Made by a program: the position numbers and the translations under genes
Notes under the pieces: model-generated
The model's input: only the letters and a program-made list of their open reading frames with translations
What the model was told of the DNA's origin: nothing
The model's database searches: none
In this document: positions 1-6,384 of the stretch, in pieces
Numbering within the stretch: the stretch's first letter is position 1
How the letters are laid out: every line of letters begins with the position of its first letter
From: 2-01-FULL-40-42 sp964349415
GTDB taxonomy: Bacteria; Patescibacteriota; Microgenomatia; UBA1406; GWC2-37-13
Length of the DNA: 17,479 nt
Assembly: GCA_964349415.1 (NCBI GenBank)
Contig: CAYGGJ010000012.1
Location: 1 to 17,479 of the forward strand
Direction of reading: 5' to 3'

Positions 1-14
1 GATACTATTGTATC
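1..14. repeat. Short inverted repeat after rpmE, possibly a terminator stem at the window edge
   Basis: GATAC-TATT-GTATC forms a perfect 5-bp stem with a 4-base loop, three bases beyond the rpmE stop codon. It could be the stem of a terminator for the rpmE transcript, but the window ends before any T-tract could be seen and the stem is AT-rich and weak. Confidence 0.25.
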
Positions 15-17
15 AGA

Positions 18-317
18 TTAAAGATCGCTAAGCAATTCCTTAAGAGATTTTGACTGTTGATCCTTATCGCTTTTATTTTTTGCTTTTTTGATAGATATTT
101 TCGCTTTCATTTCTTCTGCTCTTTTTTGTTTGGCCTGGAAATTTTCTACCCTACCCTTTGTATCAATGAAACGGTGCTCTCCGGTGAAATAAGGATGGCA
201 TTTTGCACATACGTCTACCTTAATATCCTGTTTTATAGAGCGTGTCGTAAAAGAATTGCCGCAGGCGCATATCACCTGAGTATCATTAAAAAATTTTGGA
301 TGAATATCTTGTTTCAT
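18..317 (-). CDS. rpmE: 50S ribosomal protein bL31, zinc-binding form with a basic C-terminal tail
   Basis: Component of the large ribosomal subunit located at the subunit interface. The N-terminus MKQDIHPKF is typical of bL31. A C-x-C pair (CAC) followed by C-A-K-C gives the four cysteines of the zinc-binding (C+) form. The usual L31 body ends near the phrase FTGEHRFIDTKGR. After it comes a Lys/Glu-rich tail of about 40 residues, so the protein (99 residues) is longer than the common 65-75. An ATG six bases upstream (end 323) would add only Met-Ile; 317 is chosen because bL31 proteins normally begin Met-Lys. No Shine-Dalgarno sequence is visible. A good promoter sits inside the 3' end of the release-factor gene, so rpmE can be transcribed on its own. 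Confidence 0.95.
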   Translation of the reverse strand: MKQDIHPKFFNDTQVICACGNSFTTRSIKQDIKVDVCAKCHPYFTGEHRFIDTKGRVENFQAKQKRAEEMKAKISIKKAKNKSDKDQQSKSLKELLSDL

Positions 318-353
318 AATCATAAATAAATTCGTGGCTAACGTGAGATCTCT

Positions 354-383
354 ATTATAACAGATTCAGGCAGTGTATGTAAA
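354..383 (-). promoter_or_regulatory. Sigma70-type promoter of rpmE
   Basis: On the minus strand TTTACA (378-383), an 18-base spacer and TATAAT (354-359) form a near-consensus promoter. Transcription would start near 347, giving a leader of about 25-30 nt before rpmE. It overlaps the last codons and stop of the release-factor gene. Confidence 0.6.
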
Positions 384-1061
384 CACCTTGTCCCACTTTC
401 CCTGTCCGATCACATCTTCCAGGTTATGAAAGCTTTTTCCCAGTCTGTGGTCGGTAAGTCTGTTTTGTGGAAAATTGTAGGTCCGGATTTTGTCGGCGCG
501 TTCTCCGGAGCCGATATTCTGGACATATGAAAAGATCATTCCCCTCTTCTTCTCTTCCTCAAGCTGATACAGTTTTCCTAAAAGCAAATCCATTGCAATT
601 TTTCTGTTTGCTTCCTGATACCGCTCCTGACTGGAGGTCACCACTATGCCGGTGGGCTTATGGGTCAGCCGCACTGCAGTGGATACTTTATTTACGTTTT
701 GTCCTCCATGGCCTCCCGCCCGGTAAAATTGCCACTCAAGGTCACTCGGACTAATTTTTACGTCAGCTTGGGTAATTTGAGGAAGTACCACGATTACACA
801 GGTTGACGTATGAACTCGTCCTTTCCTTTCGGTTTCAGGAATTCTTTGTACGCGGTGTACTCCTGTCTCATTTTTATAAAAAGTATAGGCCCCTTCTCCG
901 CTGATTCTTATGATGTTTTCATCCACATACCCGTATTTAAAGTTTCTTTTTTGAGCAAACTTTATATACGAGAGTAGAAGTTCTTTTGCCCAGAGCTTTG
1001 ATTCGTCCCCTCCGACACCGGGAAGAGCTTCGATAACAACAACATTCGGATTTACCTGCAT
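366..1061 (-). CDS. prfA: Class I peptide chain release factor, RF1-like, lacking N-terminal domain 1
   Basis: Recognises stop codons in the ribosomal A site and triggers peptidyl-tRNA hydrolysis. The 231 residues align from the start of RF1 domain 2 (VVIEALPGVGGDE, residues 8-20) to the usual C-terminus. The codon-recognition tripeptide region reads HRVQRIPETE, a PxT-type motif (P75-E76-T77) pointing to RF1 rather than RF2. The catalytic GGQ is at 119-121 within RAGGHGGQNVNKVSTAVRLTH-like sequence (divided: RAGGHGGQ, NVNKVSTAVR). The signature KIRTYNFPQNRLTDHR lies near 191-206. Ordinary RF1 is about 355-360 residues, so roughly 110 residues of domain 1 are absent. The hisS stop lies 8 nt upstream, so no coding space for that domain exists. 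It is the last gene of the hisS cluster. RF1-type identity is by eye; a specialised rescue factor cannot be excluded. Confidence 0.85.
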   Translation of the reverse strand: MQVNPNVVVIEALPGVGGDESKLWAKELLLSYIKFAQKRNFKYGYVDENIIRISGEGAYTFYKNETGVHRVQRIPETERKGRVHTSTCVIVVLPQITQADVKISPSDLEWQFYRAGGHGGQNVNKVSTAVRLTHKPTGIVVTSSQERYQEANRKIAMDLLLGKLYQLEEEKKRGMIFSYVQNIGSGERADKIRTYNFPQNRLTDHRLGKSFHNLEDVIGQGKWDKVFTYTA

Positions 1062-1069
1062 AATGTATA

Positions 1070-2275
1070 TTAAGAGAGCTTTTTAATTACTTCCTCCAAA
1101 GACAATGTTTCTTCGGTGCGTTCTCTCATATTTTTAAGTTTTACTACATTCTTCTCTTTTTCCTCAGGTCCAATGATTATTACGTAAGGAATAGATTTTT
1201 TATCCGCATATTTTAATTGTTTATCAATTTTGGTGTTTTGTTCAAGGTATATTTCGGTATTGATGCCCTTGTTGCGAAGTGTCGAGGTATTTTTCAGCGA
1301 TTCTTCTATTAAATCAAAGTTGAAGATTGTAATTAATACTTTAGTTGACGATTCGTTAAGTGCCTTGGGGAAAAGATTTTGTTCTTCCATCGCCTCCACT
1401 GTCCGGTCAAACCCAAAAGAGAATCCAACTGAGGGATACGAGGTTTTAGTGAAAAGACTGAGAAGCTTGTCATATCTTCCTCCACCACCGACCGAACCCA
1501 CACTATAATCTTTTGCAACGACTTCGATAATAAGTCCTGTGTAGTAGTCAAGGCCGCGAACTAAAGTCGGAGCAAATTTCAAGGAGTCTTGGGGGACGCC
1601 CATGTCCTCTGCGATTCGCCTTATACTTGAAATAAGCGAGGTCTCTTTTTTGTTGGTGATGGATTCTAGAATTGCCTCCGGATCCCCTTCTCCGAGATCT
1701 TTTAATTCCTTAACGACTCCTTCTCTTCCTATTTTTTCAAGCTTGTCAATTATGGGGAGATAGGCAGGATTTACACCTTCGAAGATAGCTCTGTCATTTA
1801 TTTTAATAACAAAGTTTAAACCCAATACTTTATAAGCGGTGTAGACGAGATTGAGAATCTCGGCATCTGCAACAGGAGCTACTACGCCAACACTATCGAT
1901 GTCGCACTGTAAGAATTCTCGATAGCGACCCTTTTGTGGTTTATCTGCCCGCCAGACTGGTTGAATTTGATATCTTTTGAAGGGGAAAGTTATATTTTGA
2001 TACTGAGCCACAACGCGTGCAAGTGGTACGGTTTGATCATAGCGCATTGCGACATCACGATCTCCTCTATCTTTAAATCTATACATGAGTTTGTCACCCT
2101 CTTCACCATACTTGCCTGCAAGTACCTCGGCATATTCAAGCGTAGGAGTTTCAAGCGGTTCAAAACCATACAACTCAAACACCTTTTTCAAGGTGTCGAT
2201 TACAAACTGTCTTTTCCTTGCCTGTTCCGGTAAAAAGTCGCGAAAACCTTTTAGAGTCTGTGGATTATTTTTCAT
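1070..2275 (-). CDS. hisS: Histidyl-tRNA synthetase
   Basis: Class II aminoacyl-tRNA synthetase that charges tRNA-His in the cytoplasm. The 401 residues are near the usual 420. The N-terminus LKGFRDFLPEQARKR is typical. Motif 2 lies at about 98-126 (FKRYQIQPVWRADKPQKGRY), the HisRS-specific LVRGLDYYTG at 238-247, the glycine-rich VGGGGRYD around 262-269, and motif 3 (SVGFSFGFDR) at 282-291. The anticodon-binding domain occupies about 310-401. It starts 6 nt after the deacylase gene and ends 8 nt before the release-factor gene, so all three can share a transcript. An extended -10 element just upstream suggests an additional promoter of its own. Confidence 0.96.
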   Translation of the reverse strand: MKNNPQTLKGFRDFLPEQARKRQFVIDTLKKVFELYGFEPLETPTLEYAEVLAGKYGEEGDKLMYRFKDRGDRDVAMRYDQTVPLARVVAQYQNITFPFKRYQIQPVWRADKPQKGRYREFLQCDIDSVGVVAPVADAEILNLVYTAYKVLGLNFVIKINDRAIFEGVNPAYLPIIDKLEKIGREGVVKELKDLGEGDPEAILESITNKKETSLISSIRRIAEDMGVPQDSLKFAPTLVRGLDYYTGLIIEVVAKDYSVGSVGGGGRYDKLLSLFTKTSYPSVGFSFGFDRTVEAMEEQNLFPKALNESSTKVLITIFNFDLIEESLKNTSTLRNKGINTEIYLEQNTKIDKQLKYADKKSIPYVIIIGPEEKEKNVVKLKNMRERTEETLSLEEVIKKLS

Positions 2276-2281
2276 AATAGT

Positions 2282-3007
2282 TCAAATTATATCATTCTTA
2301 TTAGCGCTTAATTTCGAGATTAAACCAGCGTAATTGTATGGAGTATACGCATCGTCAATGAAGATCGGGTAGTATTCTCCATTTAAATTCAGTTTTTTGA
2401 CATATTTTCTAGATATTTTCCTAAATGCTTTCCACTTTGGAAAATTGAGCTTATTTTGTTCTTCACTCGTTATTCGATACTTAAACTGAAATAGACGCGC
2501 TTTGCCATAATTTTTGTTTTCTTTAAAGTTTTTCAGACTAATCATTTTTTCAACCCAATAATCAATGTCGAACTTTTTACTACTCAAGCTAATTTCCACA
2601 GAGAGACAGTTTTTGACATACTTATTAACACAATTATAGTCAGCAATAATCACCTTATTGAGCCCTAAGAAAAGCGACAAGTTAGTCGAGTTTTTCCAAT
2701 CTGTTCCTCCCACAAAACCACAGTCATTTGCCGGACAGTTAGTGTTGTGAAAATCAATAATGTAATCATACTTTTTACATATTTCATATATTCGATTTGC
2801 TCTCTTTTTTTCATAGGATCCGTTTTTAGCTCCTGGAAAAGCTCTATTTAAATCTTCTTCAACGAATCGCTTATTTGATTTAATTGCTTTTTTATTTGCG
2901 TATAAAATATCAATATAGGTTAAGTTAAGTTTTTCCAGTCTTTTGCAAACCTCAATTCCCAGAGGTTCATTGCCATGTGTTCCTCCTATGACAAGATAAT
3001 TTTTCAT
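2282..3007 (-). CDS. Aspartoacylase/succinylglutamate desuccinylase-family zinc deacylase
   Basis: M14-type metallohydrolase; relatives remove acyl groups from N-acyl amino acids such as N-acetylaspartate. The zinc-site motifs are intact: GGTHGNE (H11, E14), then DLNRAFPG (52-59, substrate-binding Asn-Arg), then DFHNT (H87). The putative catalytic Glu is E138 in LSVEIS. The 241-residue length is somewhat short compared with about 300 for aspartoacylase, but the C-terminal part (YYPIFIDDAYTPY) resembles the family's end. It starts 4 nt after the GNAT acetyltransferase and ends 6 nt before hisS. The actual substrate is unknown. The pairing with an acetyltransferase suggests acetylation and deacetylation of related small molecules, but this is inference. 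Base composition looks more AT-rich than its neighbours. Confidence 0.8.
   Translation of the reverse strand: MKNYLVIGGTHGNEPLGIEVCKRLEKLNLTYIDILYANKKAIKSNKRFVEEDLNRAFPGAKNGSYEKKRANRIYEICKKYDYIIDFHNTNCPANDCGFVGGTDWKNSTNLSLFLGLNKVIIADYNCVNKYVKNCLSVEISLSSKKFDIDYWVEKMISLKNFKENKNYGKARLFQFKYRITSEEQNKLNFPKWKAFRKISRKYVKKLNLNGEYYPIFIDDAYTPYNYAGLISKLSANKNDII
2286..2294 (-). promoter_or_regulatory. Extended -10 promoter of hisS
   Basis: TGA-TATAAT on the minus strand matches the extended -10 consensus (TGnTATAAT) and lies 10 nt before the hisS ATG. Transcription would start only about 3-5 nt before the start codon. No clear -35 box is seen. The element lies at the 3' end of the deacylase gene, so it could be chance in AT-rich DNA. 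Confidence 0.4.
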
Positions 3008-3011
3008 AGTA

Positions 3012-3689
3012 TTAAAATTTCTTTACATACATAACTCGATCAAGATTTTCAGTGTCCATAAGGTTAATGATCAGATCACCCAGTGGTCCCATAATCTGCA
3101 ACATCTTGAATTTTTCCGCCACGCTTACCATTGGAGACTTGAAGCTCGTTCTCATAACAAGAGACTGCTCTAGTTCTCCTGCACGTACGACCATATCTTC
3201 AGCAAGTAAATTACTTAGTCCTTGACCTCTATAAGGTGAAGAGATTCCACATTCTGAAAAGTAAAAAAATGATGACGACATTCTTAATCTCTTAAAGGCT
3301 TCCATGAGTCCATCTTGCATCTCAGATGTCTTATACTTTTCACGAACTAGTTCTTCTGGGTTTTCACAGATGAATCCCCAAGCGAAGCCAATGATTTTTC
3401 CATCATCTTCAAGAGTTGTAAGAACAGAACCTTTTCTATTTAATGCGTTTTCTATATAAGATGCGGTTTCATTCAGTGGATAAGCTTCAGCCAATTCATC
3501 TCCACAATTAGGACACGGATCTCCTATTTTTGAATATTTTCCAAAGTAGCGACCGCAAGAAGGAGATTTCGTCGACTCATTCCACGGTTCGTCCGCAAAG
3601 ACTTCAGCGTATAATTGAGCTAGTTGAGCAAATCCCTCCCCTCTTCTTATTTTTTCGAATTGTTCATCTGTGTATCTTAGTTTTTCCAT
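3012..3689 (-). CDS. GNAT-family N-acetyltransferase with a cysteine-rich insertion
   Basis: GNAT enzymes transfer acetyl from acetyl-CoA to amines. The acetyl-CoA-binding motif A is ECGISSPYRGQGLSNLLAED, with the R-x-x-G-x-S loop in the C-terminal half. The preceding strand carries FAWGF. Near the N-terminus the segment PSCGRYFGKY...GDPCPNCGDEL contributes three Cys (C-x13-C-x2-C), suggestive of a small metal-binding insertion. A GTG at 3701 would extend the protein by four residues but lies directly on the U-tract of the upstream terminator. The ATG at 3689 (MEKLRYTDEQ) is therefore preferred. No Shine-Dalgarno sequence is visible. Substrate unknown. It is the first gene after the yerC terminator and leads into the deacylase gene 4 nt downstream. 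Confidence 0.75.
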   Translation of the reverse strand: MEKLRYTDEQFEKIRRGEGFAQLAQLYAEVFADEPWNESTKSPSCGRYFGKYSKIGDPCPNCGDELAEAYPLNETASYIENALNRKGSVLTTLEDDGKIIGFAWGFICENPEELVREKYKTSEMQDGLMEAFKRLRMSSSFFYFSECGISSPYRGQGLSNLLAEDMVVRAGELEQSLVMRTSFKSPMVSVAEKFKMLQIMGPLGDLIINLMDTENLDRVMYVKKF

Positions 3690-3701
3690 AATTTTAGCCA
3701 C

Positions 3702-3723
3702 AAAAAAACCCGCCGAAGCGGGG
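3702..3723 (-). terminator. Intrinsic terminator between yerC-like gene and the GNAT gene
   Basis: The minus strand reads CCCGC-TTCG-GCGGG followed by seven T. This is a 5-bp GC stem closed by a C(UUCG)G tetraloop plus a U-tract. It ends only about 12 nt before the GNAT ATG. The 5' arm (3716-3724) can alternatively pair perfectly over 9 bp with 3750-3758 at the yerC stop codon, so the terminator may be conditional. Confidence 0.75.
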
Positions 3724-3747
3724 TTGAAATTTTTACAATAAAATAAC

Positions 3748-4059
3748 CTACCCCGCTTGAGCGAGGGAATGATGACTTACTCTTTTTATGATCAATTTAT
3801 AACCATTCATACCTGAATTTAACCATTTACTGATACGGGCAATAGTTGTAGTACTCAAACCAGTCTTTTTTTCAATCTTGGAGTACGAAATTTTATTTGC
3901 CAACATCTGAGCAACTTTCCATCGGTTTGCAAATTCCCGGAGTTCTTCCTCAGTAAGAAGGTCGCGAAAAAACCTACGGGATTCATTGACATCTTTTAAA
4001 GACAAGATTGCCTTAAAAAGATTGTCTGTTGACTTATTCTTCCAATTTGTTTTTTTCAT
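3748..4059 (-). CDS. TrpR/YerC-family helix-turn-helix transcriptional regulator
   Basis: Small (103 aa) DNA-binding protein of the YerC/YecD group related to TrpR. Diagnostic phrases are FRDLLTEEELREFANRWKVA, typical of the TrpR-like helical core, and the helix-turn-helix KISYSKIEKKTGLSTTTIAR followed by ISKWLNSG. The ligand and regulon are not known for this group. The gene has a sigma70 promoter whose -10 ends 5 nt before the ATG, implying a leaderless mRNA, and a 16-bp palindrome covering the -35 box, consistent with autoregulation. The C-terminus SHHSLAQAG is coded by sequence that also forms stem elements competing with the downstream terminator. Confidence 0.85.
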   Translation of the reverse strand: MKKTNWKNKSTDNLFKAILSLKDVNESRRFFRDLLTEEELREFANRWKVAQMLANKISYSKIEKKTGLSTTTIARISKWLNSGMNGYKLIIKRVSHHSLAQAG

Positions 4060-4064
4060 ACTTT

Positions 4065-4093
4065 ATTATACTAAAGTGCTTTACTAAAGTAAA
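4065..4093 (-). promoter_or_regulatory. Promoter of the yerC-like gene (leaderless)
   Basis: TTTACT (4088-4093), a 17-base spacer and TATAAT (4065-4070) precede the ATG at 4059. Only five bases (AAAGT) separate the -10 from the start codon, so transcription should begin at or next to the A of ATG. Confidence 0.65.
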
Positions 4094-4094
4094 G
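4079..4094. promoter_or_regulatory. Palindromic operator candidate for the TrpR/YerC-family regulator
   Basis: CTTTACT-AA-AGTAAAG is a perfect inverted repeat with 7-base arms that covers the -35 box and part of the spacer. The core ACTAAAGT (4083-4090) is repeated directly at 4070-4077. The general shape resembles the ACTAGT-type TrpR operator. Binding here would block RNA polymerase, a simple autorepression layout. Confidence 0.5.
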
Positions 4095-4162
4095 TATAGC
4101 ACAACTTTAAATGATTTCAAGAGGAAAAAGTAGATCATATAGGGAGGCTCGGGAGAAACGTT

Positions 4163-5422
4163 TTATTTTATTAGTTTTCCGATTGCTGTTTCGAGTTGAA
4201 GATCGTCGTCGCGGGTTAATGTATTTCCTTCTTTTAGTTTATTTTCAACTTTGATTTCCGGTTCAATCCCCTTTCCATTAATCCAGTCTCCGTTTGGAAG
4301 GATCCATTTTGCAATAGTCACATGAAGACCTGCTCCGTCTCTAAGGTCAAGTGCTTCCTGTACCGATCCCTTACCGAAAGATTTTTCACCTACCAGCTGA
4401 GCTCTTCTGTAATCGCGGAGTGCTCCGGCCATGATCTCTGAAGCAGACGCTGACCCTTTATTGATAAGCACCACTAGGGGTATATCCTGAAGCTGTCCGT
4501 TTCTGTCCACATTATATTCCCGATTATTTCCACTTGTTGATTCTTGCTTAACCACAAGTCTTCCCCGTGGTATAAATTCGGAGGCCAAGTAGACTGAACT
4601 TTCCAAAAATCCACCCGGATTATCTCTAAGATCCACGATAAGTCCTTGTATCTTTTTCTGATCCCAATCACTTTTAACTTGAGAAACTGCCTTGTCCCAC
4701 TCCGTATTTGTATTTTCCCCAAATTGATTAATCTTTATTACAGAAACCTGTTGGCAACTTGTTTTACAATCTTTTCTCTTTTCTTTTGTTAGTTCGGCAG
4801 AGATAACCAATATTTGGTCGCGCGTCAAAGTTACATCAAATTCTTTTTCCCCGCGGAGCAAGCGAAGTTTTACCTGAGTGTTTTTTTTCCCGCGTATTTT
4901 TGAGACGGTTTGTGTAAGAGTAAGTCCTTTGGTGGGATTTCCGTCAACTGCGACTATATAATCACCTGCCCGTATTCCGGCTTTTTCGGCAGGGGAGTTT
5001 TTCAGAGGAGCTATAATGACGATACGTCCATTTTTGAGTCCAAGTTGGGCACCAATTCCCTCGAACTTTCCTTCAAGGTCAGCCTTTGACTCTTTATTTT
5101 CCTCAGGTGTCAGGAAAAAAGTATAGGGATCTTCGAGGGATGAGACGAGGCCTTTTATTGCACCGTAATACATCTTCTGAGGATCGACTTTTTTCTTATC
5201 TATGAATTTCTGTTCGACCTTATCCCATGTTTCCCAAAAGAGCTCAAAATCTATGTCTTTGTTTTTTATGTTTTGTGGAGGAGTAGCATTCTCCAGAGAA
5301 TAGGAAGTTCCTCTTTTGGACTCTCCTGTAGTCTTAGATTCACCTAATTTATATCCCGATCCGAATAAAAAAATAGCCAATGAAAAAATCAAAAGCCAAT
5401 TGGTTACTTTTCCTTTTTTCAT
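4163..5422 (-). CDS. S41-family C-terminal processing protease (CtpA/CtpB-like)
   Basis: Membrane-anchored extracytoplasmic serine protease with a PDZ domain. The start at 5422 (MKKGKVTNWLLIF) gives 419 residues and puts one transmembrane anchor at about 8-24; a longer reading to 5470 only adds sequence overlapping the upstream gene. The PDZ domain spans about 118-205 (FEGIGAQLG, AGIRAGDYIVAVDG). The protease core has DLRDNPGG at 264-271 and GSASASE at 323-329. The Ser-Lys dyad is S326/K351 (GKGS), with Gln355. The 25-residue spacing matches E. coli Prc and CtpB. C219 and C223 could form a disulfide. ATGA overlap (5419-5422) with the upstream unknown protein implies translational coupling. 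Confidence 0.93.
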   Translation of the reverse strand: MKKGKVTNWLLIFSLAIFLFGSGYKLGESKTTGESKRGTSYSLENATPPQNIKNKDIDFELFWETWDKVEQKFIDKKKVDPQKMYYGAIKGLVSSLEDPYTFFLTPEENKESKADLEGKFEGIGAQLGLKNGRIVIIAPLKNSPAEKAGIRAGDYIVAVDGNPTKGLTLTQTVSKIRGKKNTQVKLRLLRGEKEFDVTLTRDQILVISAELTKEKRKDCKTSCQQVSVIKINQFGENTNTEWDKAVSQVKSDWDQKKIQGLIVDLRDNPGGFLESSVYLASEFIPRGRLVVKQESTSGNNREYNVDRNGQLQDIPLVVLINKGSASASEIMAGALRDYRRAQLVGEKSFGKGSVQEALDLRDGAGLHVTIAKWILPNGDWINGKGIEPEIKVENKLKEGNTLTRDDDLQLETAIGKLIK

Positions 5423-6144
5423 GATGCTTGGTAGAAGTATATGGTATTTGTTTTTTTGTCTACAAGACAATAAGGAAGCCCTACTTTTTTAATTTGATTC
5501 CATTCATCAGAATCCTTAACTCTGGCAAAAGGAGGGGGGGTTGCGTCTTGGAGTTCCTGCGCGCTTACGAATCCCACAGCTCCCATCACCTCGAGCTTGG
5601 ACTGATTATAGGGTTTAATTGATTCGATAATAATAACTTTGTTTTTTACCTCCTCCGGGGTAATAGTTGCCAATGATTCTTCATCGGTAAAAAAAACAGA
5701 TCCGCCAAAATCCATAGTAGCTTCTTTTAGGGGAAATTTTTTTACCTCTTTCACGGAAAGCGTTACGTCATTTTTTTTAATTTCATCTATTTTCCCCTTG
5801 AAATATGCATTTCTTACACGTTTGGTTTCAATATGGGTTGTAATAAGAAGATTTCCGTGTTCGTGGTCAATTTCTTTTAAAACACCATCGTATTCACTGA
5901 AATACTGTTTCTTATCAAGTAGTCCTTTTTTTTCTGCAATTAGATCTCCCCGTGAAACCTCCTCGCCTACAAATTTTTTAAGATAGAGAAAGATTTTTTG
6001 CGGAGAAATTTTAAGAAGTTCTGATAAGGGAACGGTTTTCTGCTCTTGCTCTCCCTTTTTTAAAAGCGGTGTAGTGAAGTCTACGTCCTGTCCTTGCTTA
6101 ATGAGAAGCTTTTCCTTGACAGGAACAGAAAAGGTTATAGGCAT
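5419..6144 (-). CDS. Conserved-looking hypothetical protein with a barrel-sandwich (lipoyl-like) segment
   Basis: I do not recognise a named family. There is no signal peptide or membrane segment. Residues 9-21 (VKEKLLIKQGQDV), 58-70 (FVGEEVSRGDLIA) and 83-101 (SEYDGVLKEI...HGNLLI) have the V-x-x-G-x-x-V/D-G spacing of barrel-sandwich hybrid folds. Such folds occur in biotinyl/lipoyl domains, RnfC/NqrA-like proteins and the RNA polymerase beta-prime subunit. No biotin- or lipoyl-type Lys motif is evident. The C-terminal part contains PEEVKNKVIIIESIKPYN and GAVGFVSAQEL. It shares an ATGA overlap with the S41 protease gene and has its own extended -10 promoter, so the two probably act together. 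Confidence 0.6.
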   Translation of the reverse strand: MPITFSVPVKEKLLIKQGQDVDFTTPLLKKGEQEQKTVPLSELLKISPQKIFLYLKKFVGEEVSRGDLIAEKKGLLDKKQYFSEYDGVLKEIDHEHGNLLITTHIETKRVRNAYFKGKIDEIKKNDVTLSVKEVKKFPLKEATMDFGGSVFFTDEESLATITPEEVKNKVIIIESIKPYNQSKLEVMGAVGFVSAQELQDATPPPFARVKDSDEWNQIKKVGLPYCLVDKKTNTIYFYQAS

Positions 6145-6150
6145 TCTTTG

Positions 6151-6159
6151 ATTATACCA
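6151..6159 (-). promoter_or_regulatory. Extended -10 promoter of the unknown-protein/S41 protease pair (leaderless)
   Basis: TGG-TATAAT is a perfect extended -10 element. Six bases (CAAAGA) separate it from the ATG at 6144, placing the transcription start at the start codon. No -35 is seen. It sits in the rpsR-to-unknown gap and gives this pair a promoter separate from the ribosomal-protein operon. Confidence 0.6.
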
Positions 6160-6162
6160 GCT

Positions 6163-6372
6163 TTACTTCATGCCTTGGTAGGAGACGTAGGGAAGAAGTC
6201 CTAAGAAGCGTGCATATTTTATCTGTTTTGTGAGCTGTCTTTGGTGTTTGGCGCAGGTCCCGGTTTTATCCCGGCTTAAAAGCTTTTTACGGGGTGAAAT
6301 AAATTTTTGTAAGTTATCAATATCTTTAAAGCTCGGAACTGTACTATATTGACAAAAAAAACACTTATGCAT
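6163..6372 (-). CDS. rpsR: 30S ribosomal protein bS18, probable zinc-binding form
   Basis: Small-subunit protein that binds 16S rRNA together with bS6. The 69 residues carry the S18 core: DIDNLQKFISPRKKLLSR followed by KHQRQLTKQIKYARFLGLLPY. Cysteines C4 and C7 (KCFFCQ) plus C40 and H43 (TCAKH) form a plausible Zn site, as in C+ S18 variants. It is the third gene of rpsF-ssb-rpsR, 12 nt after ssb, the classic bacterial order. Confidence 0.95.
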   Translation of the reverse strand: MHKCFFCQYSTVPSFKDIDNLQKFISPRKKLLSRDKTGTCAKHQRQLTKQIKYARFLGLLPYVSYQGMK

Positions 6373-6384
6373 GGTATTTATGGG

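Noticed and set aside
57..329. Open frames opposite rpmE and other plus or minus shadows of real genes (for example 14267-14638)
   Set aside because: They are antisense to well-supported genes, have no family features and show compositional artefacts such as runs of Phe and Leu opposite Lys and Glu.
366..1061. Release-factor gene as a truncated pseudogene or frameshift product
   Set aside because: The frame is open over domains 2-4 with GGQ intact, and the upstream hisS gene is complete and ends 8 nt away, leaving no remnant of domain 1.
3690..3701. GTG start at 3701 for the GNAT gene
   Set aside because: It sits directly on the terminator U-tract; the ATG at 3689 needs no such overlap.
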